A stretch of DNA of 64,000 nucleotides, from positions 44,434,757 to 44,498,756 of the forward strand of contig CM059560.1 of the NCBI GenBank assembly GCA_030386875.1, in the 5' to 3' direction. The notes beneath the pieces were generated by a model. That model searched no databases. It saw nothing but the letters and a program-made list of their open reading frames with translations, and was not told the DNA's origin. Below, one piece after another: positions 26,201 through 36,954 of the stretch. The translations under genes and the position numbers were made by a program. Positions within the stretch are counted from its first letter, which is position 1, and each line of letters starts with the position of its first letter. Origin of the DNA: Morinoia aosen. Lineage: Eukaryota; Arthropoda; Malacostraca; Amphipoda; Talitridae.

Positions 26201-27393
26201 GATACCTTCTGTACTCCTTTGTACGCTGTAGAGATACCTCGTGTACTCCTTTGTGCGCTGTAGAGATACCTTCTGTACTCCTTTGTACGCTGTAGAGATA
26301 CCTCGTGTACTCCTTTGTACGTTTTAGAGATCTTTCCTGTACTCCTTTGTGCGCTGTAGAGATACCTTCTGTACTCCTTTGTGCGCTGTAGAGATACCTT
26401 CTGTACTCCTTTGTGCGCTGTAGAGATACCTTCTGTACTCCTTTGTGCGCTGTAGAGATACCTTCTGTACTCCTTTGTGCGCTGTAGAGATACCTTCTGT
26501 ACTCCTTTGTGCGCTGTAGAGATACCTTCTGTACTCCTTTGTGCGCTGTAGAGATACCTTCTGTACTCCTTTGTGCGCTGTAGAGATACCTTCTGTACTC
26601 CTTTGTGCGCTGTAGAGATACCTCGTGTACTCCTTTGTACGCTGTAGAGATACCTTCTGTACTCCTTTGTGCGCTGTAGAGATACCTTCTGTACTCCTTT
26701 GTACGCTGTAGAGATACCTTCTGTACTCCTTTGTACGCTGTAGAGATACCTCAAGTACTCCTTTGTACGTTCTAGAGATATTTCCTGTACTCCTTTGTGC
26801 GCTGTAGAGATACCTTCTGTACTCCTTTGTGCGCTGTAGAGATACCTTCTGTACTCCTTTGTGCGCTGTAGAGATACCTTCTGTACTCCTTTGTGCGCTG
26901 TAGAGATACCTTCTGTACTCCTTTGTGCGCTGTAGAGATACCTCGTGTACTCCTTTGAACGCTGTAGAGATACCTTCTGTACTCCTTTGTACGCTGTAGA
27001 GATACCTCGTGTACTCCTTTGTGCGCTGTAGAGATACCTTCTGTACTCCTTTGTACGCTGTAGAGATACCTCGTGTACTCCTTTGTGCGCTGTAGAGATA
27101 CCTTCTGTACTCCTTTGTACGCTGTAGAGATACCTCGTGTACTCCTTTGTACGTTCTAGAGATATTTCCTGTACTCCTTTGAACGCTGTAGAGATACCTT
27201 CTGTACTCCTTTGTACGCTGTAGAGATACCTCGTGTACTCCTTTGTGCGCTGTAGAGATACCTTCTGTACTCCTTTGTGCGCTGTAGAGATACCTTCTGT
27301 ACTCCTTTGTGCGCTGTAGAGATACCTTCTGTACTCCTTTGTGCGCTGTAGAGATACCTTCTGTACTCCTTTGTGCGCTGTAGAGATACCTCG

Positions 27394-28449
27394 TGTACTC
27401 CTTTGTACGCTGTAGAGATACCTTCTGTACTCCTTTGTACGCTGTAGAGATACCTCGTGTACTCCTTTGTGCGCTGTAGAGATACCTTCTGTACTCCTTT
27501 GTACGCTGTAGAGATACCTCGTGTACTCCTTTGTACGTTTTAGAGATATTTCCTGTACTCCTTTGTGCGCTGTAGAGATACCTTCTGTACTCCTTTGTGC
27601 GCTGTAGAGATACCTTCTGTACTCCTTTGTGCGCTGTAGAGATACCTTCTGTACTCCTTTGTGCGCTGTAGAGATCCCTTCTGTACTCCTTTGTGCGCTG
27701 TAGAGATACCTCGTGTACTCCTTTGTACGCTGTAGAGATACCTTCTGTACAACTTTGTGCGCTGTAGAGATACCTTCTGTACTCCTTTGTGCGCTGTAGA
27801 GATACCTTCTGTACTCCTTTGTACGCTGTAGAGATACCTTCTGTACTCCTTTGTGCGCTTTAGAGATACCTTCTGTACTCCTTTGTACGCTGTAGAGATA
27901 CCTCGTGTACTCCTTTGTACGTTCTAGAGATATTTCCTGAACTCCTTTGTGCGCTGTAGAGATACCATCTGTACTCGTTTGTGCGCTGTAGAGATACCTT
28001 CTGTACTCCTTTGTGCGCTGTAGAGATACCTTCTGTACTCCTTTGTACGCTGTAGAGATACCTTCTGTACTCCTTTGAGCGCTGTAGAGATACCTTCTGT
28101 ACTCCTTTGTGCGCTGTAGAGATACCTTCTGTACTCCTTTGTACGCTGTAGAGATACCTCGTATACTCCTTTGTACGTTCTAGAGATATTTCCTGTACTC
28201 CTTTGTGCGCTGTAGAGATACCTTCTGTACAACTTTGTGCGCTGTAGAGATACCTTCTGTACTCCTTTGTGCGCTGTAGAGATACCTTCTGTACTCCTTT
28301 GTACGCTGTAGAGATACCTTCTGTACTCCTTTGTGCGCTTTAGAGATACCTTCTGTACTCCTTTGTACGCTGTAGAGATACCTTCTGTACTCCTTTGTGC
28401 GCTGTAGAGATACCTTCTGTACTCCTTTGTGCGCTGTAGAGATACCTCG
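27394..28449. repeat. 33-monomer (1,056-bp) repeat, copy 1 within second 6.27-kb unit
   Basis: This equals 21155-22210 shifted by 6,239 bp. It carries private changes near 27676 and 28079, so at least a few substitutions arose after the large duplication. Confidence 0.88.
27924..28232. repeat. Rare-variant cassette, copy 5 of 6
   Basis: Same variant set, 6,239 bp after copy 3. It has a private GAGCGC change near 28079. Confidence 0.9.
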
Positions 28450-29454
28450 TGTACTCCTTTGTACGCTGTAGAGATACCTTCTGTACTCCTTTGTACGCTG
28501 TAGAGATACCTCGTGTACTCCTTTGTGCGCTGTAGAGATACCTTCTGTACTCCTTTGTACGCTGTAGAGATACCTCGTGTACTCCTTTGTACGTTTTAGA
28601 GATATTTCCTGTACTCCTTTGTGCGCTGTAGAGATACCTTCTGTACTCCTTTGTGCGCTGTAGAGATACCTTCTGTACTCCTTTGTGCGCTGTAGAGATA
28701 CCTTCTGTACTCCTTTGTGCGCTGTAGAGATACCTTCTGTACTCCTTTGTGCGCTGTAGAGATACCTCGTGTACTCCTTTGTACGCTGTAGAGATACCTT
28801 CTGTACAACTTTGTGCGCTGTAGAGATACCTTCTGTACTCCTTTGTGCGCTGTAGAGATACCTTCTGTACTCCTTTGTACGCTGTAGAGATACCTTCTGT
28901 ACTCCTTTGTGCGCTTTAGAGATACCTTCTGTACTCCTTTGTACGCTGTAGAGATACCTCGTGTACTCCTTTGTACGTTCTAGAGATATTTCCTGAACTC
29001 CTTTGTGCGCTGTAGAGATACCATCTGTACTCGTTTGTGCGCTGTAGAGATACCTTCTGTACTCCTTTGTGCGCTGTAGAGATACCTTCTGTACTCCTTT
29101 GTACGCTGTAGAGATACCTTCTGTACTCCTTTGTGCGCTGTAGAGATACCTTCTGTACTCCTTTGTGCGCTGTAGAGATACCTTCTGTACTCCTTTGTAC
29201 GCTGTAGAGATACCTCGTATACTCCTTTGTACGTTCTAGAGATATTTCCTGTACTCCTTTGTGCGCTGTAGAGATACCTTCTGTACAACTTTGTGCGCTG
29301 TAGAGATACCTTCTGTACTCCTTTGTGCGCTGTAGAGATACCTTCTGTACTCCTTTGTACGCTGTAGAGATACCTTCTGTACTCCTTTGTGCGCTTTAGA
29401 GATACCTTCTGTACTCCTTTGTACGCTGTAGAGATACCTTCTGTACTCCTTTGT
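28450..29454. repeat. 33-monomer (1,056-bp) repeat, copy 2 within second 6.27-kb unit
   Basis: This equals 22211-23215 shifted by 6,239 bp, with the TACAAC monomers at about 28804 and 29284. Confidence 0.88.
28980..29288. repeat. Rare-variant cassette, copy 6 of 6
   Basis: Same variant set, 6,239 bp after copy 4. No further copy was seen to the right of this point. Confidence 0.9.
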
Positions 29455-30120
29455 ACGCTGTAGAGATACCTCGTGTACTCCTTTGTACGTTCTAGAGATA
29501 TTTCCTGTACTCCTTTGTGCGCTGTAGAGATACCTTCTGTACTCCTTTGAGCGCTGTAGAGATACCTTCTGTACTCCTTTGTGCGCTGTAGAGATACCTT
29601 CTGTACTCCTTTGTACGCTGTAGAGATACCTTCTGTACTCCTTTGTGCGCTGTAGAGATACCTTCTGTACTCCTTTGTACGCTGTGGAGATACCTTCTGT
29701 ACTCCTTTGTACGCTGTAGAGATACCTCGTGTACTCCTTTGTACGTTCTAGAGATATTTCCTGTACTCCTTTGTGCGCTGTAGAGATACCTTCTGTACTC
29801 CTTTGTGCGCTGTAGAGATACCTTCTGTACTCCTTTGTACGCTGTAGAGATACCTTCTGTACTCCTTTGTGCGCTGTAGAAATACCTTCTGTACTCCTTT
29901 GTACGCTGTAGAGATACCTCGTGTACTCCTTTGTACGTTCTAGAGATATTTCCTGTACTCCTGTGTGCGCTGTAGAGATACCTTCTGTACTCCTTTGTGC
30001 GCTGTAGAGATACCTTCTGTACTCCTTTGTGCGCTGTAGAGATACCTTCTGTACTCCTTTGTGCGCTGTAGAGATACCTTCTGTACTCCTTTGTGCGCTG
30101 TAGAGATACCTTCTGTACTC

Positions 30121-32332
30121 CTGTGTGCGCTGTAGAGATACCTCGTGTACTCCTTTGTACGCTGTAGAGATACCTTCTGTACTCCTTTGTACGCTGTAGA
30201 GATACCTCGTGTACTCCTTTGTGCGCTGTAGAGATACCTTCTGTACTCCTTTGTACGCTGTAGAGATACCTCGTGTACTCCTTTGTACGTTTTAGAGATA
30301 TTTCCTGTACTCCTTTGTGCGCTGTAGAGATACCTTCTGTACTCCTTTGTGCGCTGTAGAGATACCTTCTGTACTCCTTTGTGCGCTGTAGAGATACCTT
30401 CTGTACTCCTTTGTGCGCTGTAGAGATACCTTCTGTACTCCTTTGTGCGCTGTAGAGATACCTTCTGTACTCCTTTGTGCGCTGTAGAGATACCTTCTGT
30501 ACTCCTTTGTGCGCTGTAGAGATACCTTCTGTACTCCTTTGTGCGCTGTAGAGATACCTTCTGTACTCCTTTGTGCGCTGTAGAGATACCTTCTGTACTC
30601 CTTTGTGCGCTGTAGAGATACCTCGTGTACTCCTTTGTACGCTGTAGAGATACCTTCTGTACTCCTTTGTGCGCTGTAGAGATACCTTCTGTACTCCTTT
30701 GTACGCTGTAGAGATACCTTCTGTACTCCTTTGTACGCTGTAGAGATACCTCAAGTACTCCTTTGTACGTTCTAGAGATATTTCCTGTACTCCTTTGTGC
30801 GCTGTAGAGATACCTTCTGTACTCCTTTGTGCGCTAAAGAGATACCTTCTGTACTCCTTTGTGCGCTGTAGAGATACCTTCTGTACTCCTTTGTGCGCTG
30901 TAGAGATACCTTCTGTACTCCTTTGTGCGCTGTAGAGATACCTCGTGTACTCCTTTGAATGCTGTAGAGATACCTTCTGTACTCCTTTGTACGCTGTAGA
31001 GATACCTCGTGTACTCCTTTGTGCGCTGTAGAGATACCTTCTGTACTCCTTTGTACGCTGTAGAGATACCTCGTGTACTCCTTTGTGCGCTGTAGAGATA
31101 CCTTCTGTACTCCTTTGTACGCTGTAGAGATACCTCGTGTACTCCTTTGTACGTTCTAGAGATATTTCCTGTACTCCTTTGAACGCTGTAGAGATACCTT
31201 CTGTACTCCTTTGTACGCTGTAGAGATACCTCGTGTACTCCTTTGTGCGCTGTAGAGATACCTTCTGTACTCCTTTGTGCGCTGTAGAGATACCTTCTGT
31301 ACACCTTTGTGCGCTGTAGAGATACCTTCTGTACTCCTTTGTGCGCTGTAGAGATACCTTCTGTACTCCTTTGTGCGCTGTAGAGATACCTCGTGTACTC
31401 CTTTGTACGCTGTAGAGATACCTTCTGTACTCCTTTGTACGCTGTAGAGATACCTCGTGTACTCCTTTGTGCGCTGTAGAGATACCTTCTGTACTCCTTT
31501 GTACGCTGTAGAGATACCTCGTGTACTCCTTTGTACGTTTTAGAGATATTTCCTGTACTCCTTTGTGCGCTGTAGAGATACCTTCTGTACTCCTTTGTGC
31601 GCTGTAGAGATACCTTCTGTACTCCTTTGTGCGCTGTAGAGATACCTTCTGTACTCCTTTGTGCGCTGTAGAGATACCTTCTGTACTCCTTTGTGCGCTG
31701 TAGAGATACCTTCTGTACTCCTTTGTGCGCTGTAGAGATACCTTCTGTACTCCTTTGTGCGCTGTAGAGATACCTTCTGTACTCCTTTGTGCGCTGTAGA
31801 GATACCTTCTGTACTCCTTTGTGCGCTGTAGAGATACCTCGTGTACTCCTTTGTACGCTGTAGAGATACCTTCTGTACTCCTTTGTGCGCTGTAGAGATA
31901 CCTTCTGTACTCCTTTGTACGCTGTAGAGATACCTTCTGTACTCCTTTGTACGCTGTAGAGATACCTCAAGTACTCCTATGTACGTTCTAGAGATATTTC
32001 CTGTACTCCTTTGTGCGCTGTAGAGATACCTTCTGTACTCCTTTGTGCGCTGTAGAGATACCTTCTGTACTCCTTTGTGCGCTGTAGAGATACCTTCTGT
32101 ACTCCTTTGTGCGCTGTAGAGATACCTTCTGTACTCCTTTGTGCGCTGTAGAGATACCTCGTGTACTCCTTTGAACGCTGTGGAGATACCTTCTGTACTC
32201 CTTTGTACGCTGTAGAGATACCTCGTGTACTCCTTTGTGCGCTGTAGAGATACCTTCTGTACTCCTTCGTACGCTGTAGAGATACCTCGTGTACTCCTTT
32301 GTGCGCTGTAGAGATACCTTCTGTACTCCTTT
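30121..32332. repeat. 71-73-monomer repeat, copy 1
   Basis: This matches 32457-34604 at an offset that steps down from 2,336 to 2,304 to 2,272 bp, that is 73, 72 and 71 monomers. Two single monomers were therefore lost from the second copy. Markers are CCTGTGTGCG (30121/32457), CTCAAGTACTCC (30751/33055), GCGCTAAAG (30831/33135), CTCAAGTACTCCTATG (31967/34239) and CTGTGGAG (32177/34449). Confidence 0.86.
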
Positions 32333-32456
32333 GTGCGCTGTAGAGATACCTTCTGTACTCCTTTGTGCGCTGTAGAGATACCTTCTGTACTCCTTTGTGC
32401 GCTGTAGAGATACCTTCTGTACTCCTTTGTGCGCTGTAGAGATACCTTCTGTACTC

Positions 32457-34604
32457 CTGTGTGCGCTGTAGAGATACCTCGTGTACTCCTTTGTACGCTG
32501 TAGAGATACCTTCTGTACTCCTTTGTACGCTGTAGAGATACCTCGTGTACTCCTTTGTGCGCTGTAGAGATACCTTCTGTACTCCTTTGTACGCTGTAGA
32601 GATACCTCGTGTACTCCTTTGTACGTTTTAGAGATATTTCCTGTACTCCTTTGTGCGCTGTAGAGATACCTTCTGTACTCCTTTGTGCGCTGTAGAGATA
32701 CCTTCTGTACTCCTTTGTGCGCTGTAGAGATACCTTCTGTACTCCTTTGTGCGCTGTAGAGATACCTTCTGTACTCCTTTGTGCGCTGTAGAGATACCTT
32801 CTGTACTCCTTTGTGCGCTGTAGAGATACCTTCTGTACTCCTTTGTGCGCTGTAGAGATACCTTCTGTACTCCTTTGTGCGCTGTAGAGATACCTTCTGT
32901 ACTCCTTTGTGCGCTGTAGAGATACCTCGTGTACTCCTTTGTACGCTGTAGAGATACCTTCTGTACTCCTTTGTGCGCTGTAGAGATACCTTCTGTACTC
33001 CTTTGTACGCTGTAGAGATACCTTCTGTACTCCTTTGTACGCTGTAGAGATACCTCAAGTACTCCTTTGTACGTTCTAGAGATATTTCCTGTACTCCTTT
33101 GTGCGCTGTAGAGATACCTTCTGTACTCCTTTGTGCGCTAAAGAGATACCTTCTGTACTCCTTTGTGCGCTGTAGAGATACCTTCTGTACTCCTTTGTGC
33201 GCTGTAGAGATACCTTCTGTACTCCTTTGTGCGCTGAAGAGATACCTCGTGTACTCCTTTGAACGCTGTAGAGATACCTTCTGTACTCCTTTGTACGCTG
33301 TAGAGATACCTCGTGTACTCCTTTGTGCGCTGTAGAGATACCTTCTGTACTCCTTTGTACGCTGTAGAGATACCTCGTGTACTCCTTTGTGCGCTGTAGA
33401 GATACCTTCTGTACTCCTTTGTACGCTGTAGAGATACCTCGTGTACTCCTTTGTACGTTCTAGAGATATTTCCTGTACTCCTTTGAACGCTGTAGAGATA
33501 CCTTCTGTACTCCTTTGTACGCTGTAGAGATACCTCGTGTACTCCTTTGTGCGCTGTAGAGATACCTTCTGTACTCCTTTGTGCGCTGTAGAGATACCTT
33601 CTGTACTCCTTTGTGCGCTGTAGAGATACCTTCTGTACTCCTTTGTGCGCTGTAGAGATACCTTCTGTACTCCTTTGTGCGCTGTAGAGATACCTTCTGT
33701 ACTCCTTTGTACGCTGTAGAGATACCTCGTGTACTCCTTTGTGCGCTGTAGAGATACCTTCTGTACTCCTTTGTACGCTGTAGAGATACCTCGTGTACTC
33801 CTTTGTACGTTTTAGAGATATTTCCTGTACTCCTTTGTGCGCTGTAGAGATACCTTCTGTACTCCTTTGTGCGCTGTAGAGATACCTTCTGTACTCCTTT
33901 GTGCGCTGTAGAGATACCTTCTGTACTCCTTTGTGCGCTGTAGAGATACCTTCTGTACTCCTTTGTGCGCTGTAGAGATACCTTCTGTACTCCTTTGTGC
34001 GCTGTAGAGATACCTTCTGTACTCCTTTGTGCGCTGTAGAGATACCTTCTGTACTCCTTTGTGCGCTGTAGAGATACCTTCTGTACTCCTTTGTGCGCTG
34101 TAGAGATACCTCGTGTACTCCTTTGTACGCTGTAGAGATACCTTCTGTACTCCTTTGTGCGCTGTAGAGATACCTTCTGTACTCCTTTGTACGCTGTAGA
34201 GATACCTTCTGTACTCCTTTGTACGCTGTAGAGATACCTCAAGTACTCCTATGTACGTTCTAGAGATATTTCCTGTACTCCTTTGTGCGCTGTAGAGATA
34301 CCTTCTGTACTCCTTTGTGCGCTGTAGAGATACCTTCTGTACTCCTTTGTGCGCTGTAGAGATACCTTCTGTACTCCTTTGTGCGCTGTAGAGATACCTT
34401 CTGTACTCCTTTGTGCGCTGTAGAGATACCTCGTGTACTCCTTTGAACGCTGTGGAGATACCTTCTGTACTCCTTTGTACGCTGTAGAGATACCTCGTGT
34501 ACTCCTTTGTGCGCTGTAGAGATACCTTCTGTACTCCTTCGTACGCTGTAGAGATACCTCGTGTACTCCTTTGTGCGCTGTAGAGATACCTTCTGTACTC
34601 CTTT
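32457..34604. repeat. 71-73-monomer repeat, copy 2
   Basis: This is the partner of 30121-32332 and is shorter by two monomers. The match ends near 34605, where a TACGC monomer faces a TGCGC monomer at 32333. Confidence 0.86.
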
Positions 34605-34869
34605 GTACGCTGTAGAGATACCTCGTGTACTCCTTTGTACGTTCTAGAGATATTTCCTGTACTCCTTTGTGCGCTGTGGAGATACCTTCTGTACTCCTTT
34701 GTGCGCTGAAGAGATACCTTCTGTACTCCTTTGTACGCTGTAGAGATACCTTCTGTACTCCTTTGTGCGCTGTAGAGATACCTTCTGTACTCCTTTGTAC
34801 GCTGTAGAGATACCTTCTGTACTTCTTTGTGCGCTTTAGAGATACCTTCTTTACTCCTTTGTGCGCTGT

Positions 34870-36600
34870 AGAGATACCTCATGTACTCCTTTGTTCGCTG
34901 TAGAGATACCTTCTGTACTCCTTTGTGCGCTGTAGAGATACCTTCTGTACTCCTTTGTGCGCTCTAGAGATACCTTCTGTACTCCTTTGTGCGCTGTAGA
35001 GATACCTTCTGTACTCCTTTGTGCGCTGTAGAGATACCTTCTGTACTCCTTTGTGCGCTGTAGAGATACCTTCTGTACTCCTTTGTGGGCTGTAGAGATA
35101 CCTCTTGTACTCCTTTGTACGCTGTAGAGATACCTTCTGCACTCCTTTGTACGCTGTAGAGATACCTCGTGTACTCCTTTGTACGTTCTAGAGATATTTC
35201 CTGTACTCCTTTGTGCGCTGTAGAAATACCTTCTGTACTCCTTTGTGCGCTGTAGAGATACCTTCCGTACTCCTTTGTGCGCTGTAGAGATACCTTCTGT
35301 ACTCCTTTGTACGCTGTAGAGATACCTTCTGTACTCCTTTGTACGCTGTAGAGATACCTCGTGTACTCCTTAGTACGTTCTAGAGAAATTTCCTGTACTC
35401 CTTTGTGCGCTGTAGAGATACCTTCTGTACTCCTTTGTGCGCTGTAGAGATACCTTCTGTACTCCTTTGTGCGCTGTACAGATACCTTCTGTACTCCTTT
35501 GTGCGCTGTAGAGATACCTTCTGTACTCCTTTGAGCGCTGTAGAGATACCTTCTGTATTCCTTTGTGCGCTGTAGAGATACCTCGTGTACTCCTTTGTTC
35601 GCTGTAGAGATACCTTCTGTACTCCTTTGTACGCTGTAGAGATACCTTCTGTACTCCTTTGTACGCTGTAGAGATACCTCGTGTACTCCTTTGTACGTTC
35701 TAGAGTTATTTCCTGTACTCCTTTGTGCGCTGTAGAGATACCTTCTGTACTCCTTTGTGCGCTGTAGAGATACCTTCTGTACTCCTTTGTGCGCTGTAGA
35801 GATACCTTCTGTACTCCGTTGTACGCTGTAGAGATACCTTCTGTACTCCTTTGTGCGCTGTAGAGATACCTTCTGTTCTCCTTTGTACGCTGTAGAGATA
35901 CCTCGTGTACTCCTTTGTACGTTCTAGAGATATTTCCTGTACTCCTTTGTGCGCTGTAGAGATACCTTCTGTACTCCTTTGTACGCTGTAGAGATACCTT
36001 CTGTACTCCTTTGTGCGCTGTATAGATACCTTCTGTACTCCTTTGTGCGCTGTTGAGATACCTTCTGTACTCCTTTGTGCGCTGTAGAGATACCTTCTGT
36101 ACTCCTTTGTGCGCTGTAGAGATACCTCGTGTACTCCTTTGTACGCTGTAGAGATACCTTCTGTACTCCTTTGTACGCTGTAGAGATACCTCGTGTACTC
36201 CTTTGTGCGCTGTAGAGATACCTTCTGTACTCCTTTGTACGCTGTAGAGATACCTCGTGTACTCCTTTGTACGTTCTAGAGATATTTCCTCTACTCCTTT
36301 GTGCGATGTAGAGATACATTCTGTACTCCTTTGTGCGCTGTAGAGATACCTTCTGTACTCCTTTGTGCGCTGTAGAGATACCTTCTGTACTCCTTTGTGC
36401 GCTGTAGAGATACCTTCTGTACTCCTTTGTGCGCTGTAGAGATACCTTCTGTACTCCTTTGTGCGCTGTAGAGATACCTTCTGTACTCCTTTGTGCGCTG
36501 TAGAGATACCTTCTGTACTCCTTTGTACGCTGTAGAGATACCTTCTGTACTCCTTTGTGCGCTGTAGAGATACCTTCTGTACTCTTTTGTACGCTGTAGA
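34870..36600. repeat. Block resembling the first 9 kb of the window
   Basis: Rare variants of the left end reappear here in order: CCTCATGTACTCC (about 1161 and 34877), CCTCTTGTACTCC then TCTGCACTCC (1897 and 35104), CCTTAGTACG with AGAAATTTCC (about 2161 and 35369), TGTACAGAT then TGTATTCC (4414/4491 and 35477/35554), and CGATGTAG (5911 and 36304). Offsets are whole monomers once the known small deletions are counted. It is a diverged long-range copy or a remnant of a common ancestral block. Confidence 0.75.
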
Positions 36601-36954
36601 GATACCTCGTGTACTCCTTTGTACGTTCTAGAGATATTTCCTGTACTCCTTTGTGCGCTGTAGAGATACCTTCTGTACTCCTTTGTGCGCTGTAGAGATA
36701 CCTTCTGTACTCCTTTGTGCGCTGTAGAGATACCTTCTGTACTCCTTTGTGCGCTGTAGAGATACCTTCTGTACTCCTTTGTGCGCTGTAGAGATACCTT
36801 CTGTACTCCTTTGTGCGCTGTAGAGATACCTCGTGTACTCCTTTGTACGCTGTAGAGATACCTTCTGTACTCCTTTGTACGCTGTAGAGATACCTCGTGT
36901 ACTCCTTTGTGCGCTGTAGAGATACCTTCTGTACTCCTTTGTACGCTGTAGAGA

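Larger units (their letters stand above)
25275..31546. repeat. 6.27-kb higher-order repeat, copy 2
   Basis: This abuts copy 1 head to tail and is 33 bp longer. The match can be followed to about 31587, where copy 1 has the TACAAC monomer and this copy does not. Differences from copy 1 include GATCCC near 27676, GAGCGC near 28079 and TACTTC near 25735. Its right part overlaps the next, smaller duplication at 30.1-34.6 kb. Confidence 0.92.

Noticed and set aside
29492-30754. 420-codon minus-strand open frame, and its near twin at 23253-24482
   Set aside because: Both are satellite frames of the same kind. The twins differ by one monomer plus one base because of the large duplication, not because of a conserved gene. 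The 1-bp change in one copy is not treated as a frameshift in a gene.
31988-34882. Overlapping minus-strand frames (31988-33058, 33460-34242, 33812-34882)
   Set aside because: Two of them overlap extensively in different frames with the same peptide repeat in each. That is a property of a 32-bp stop-free monomer and not of overlapping genes.
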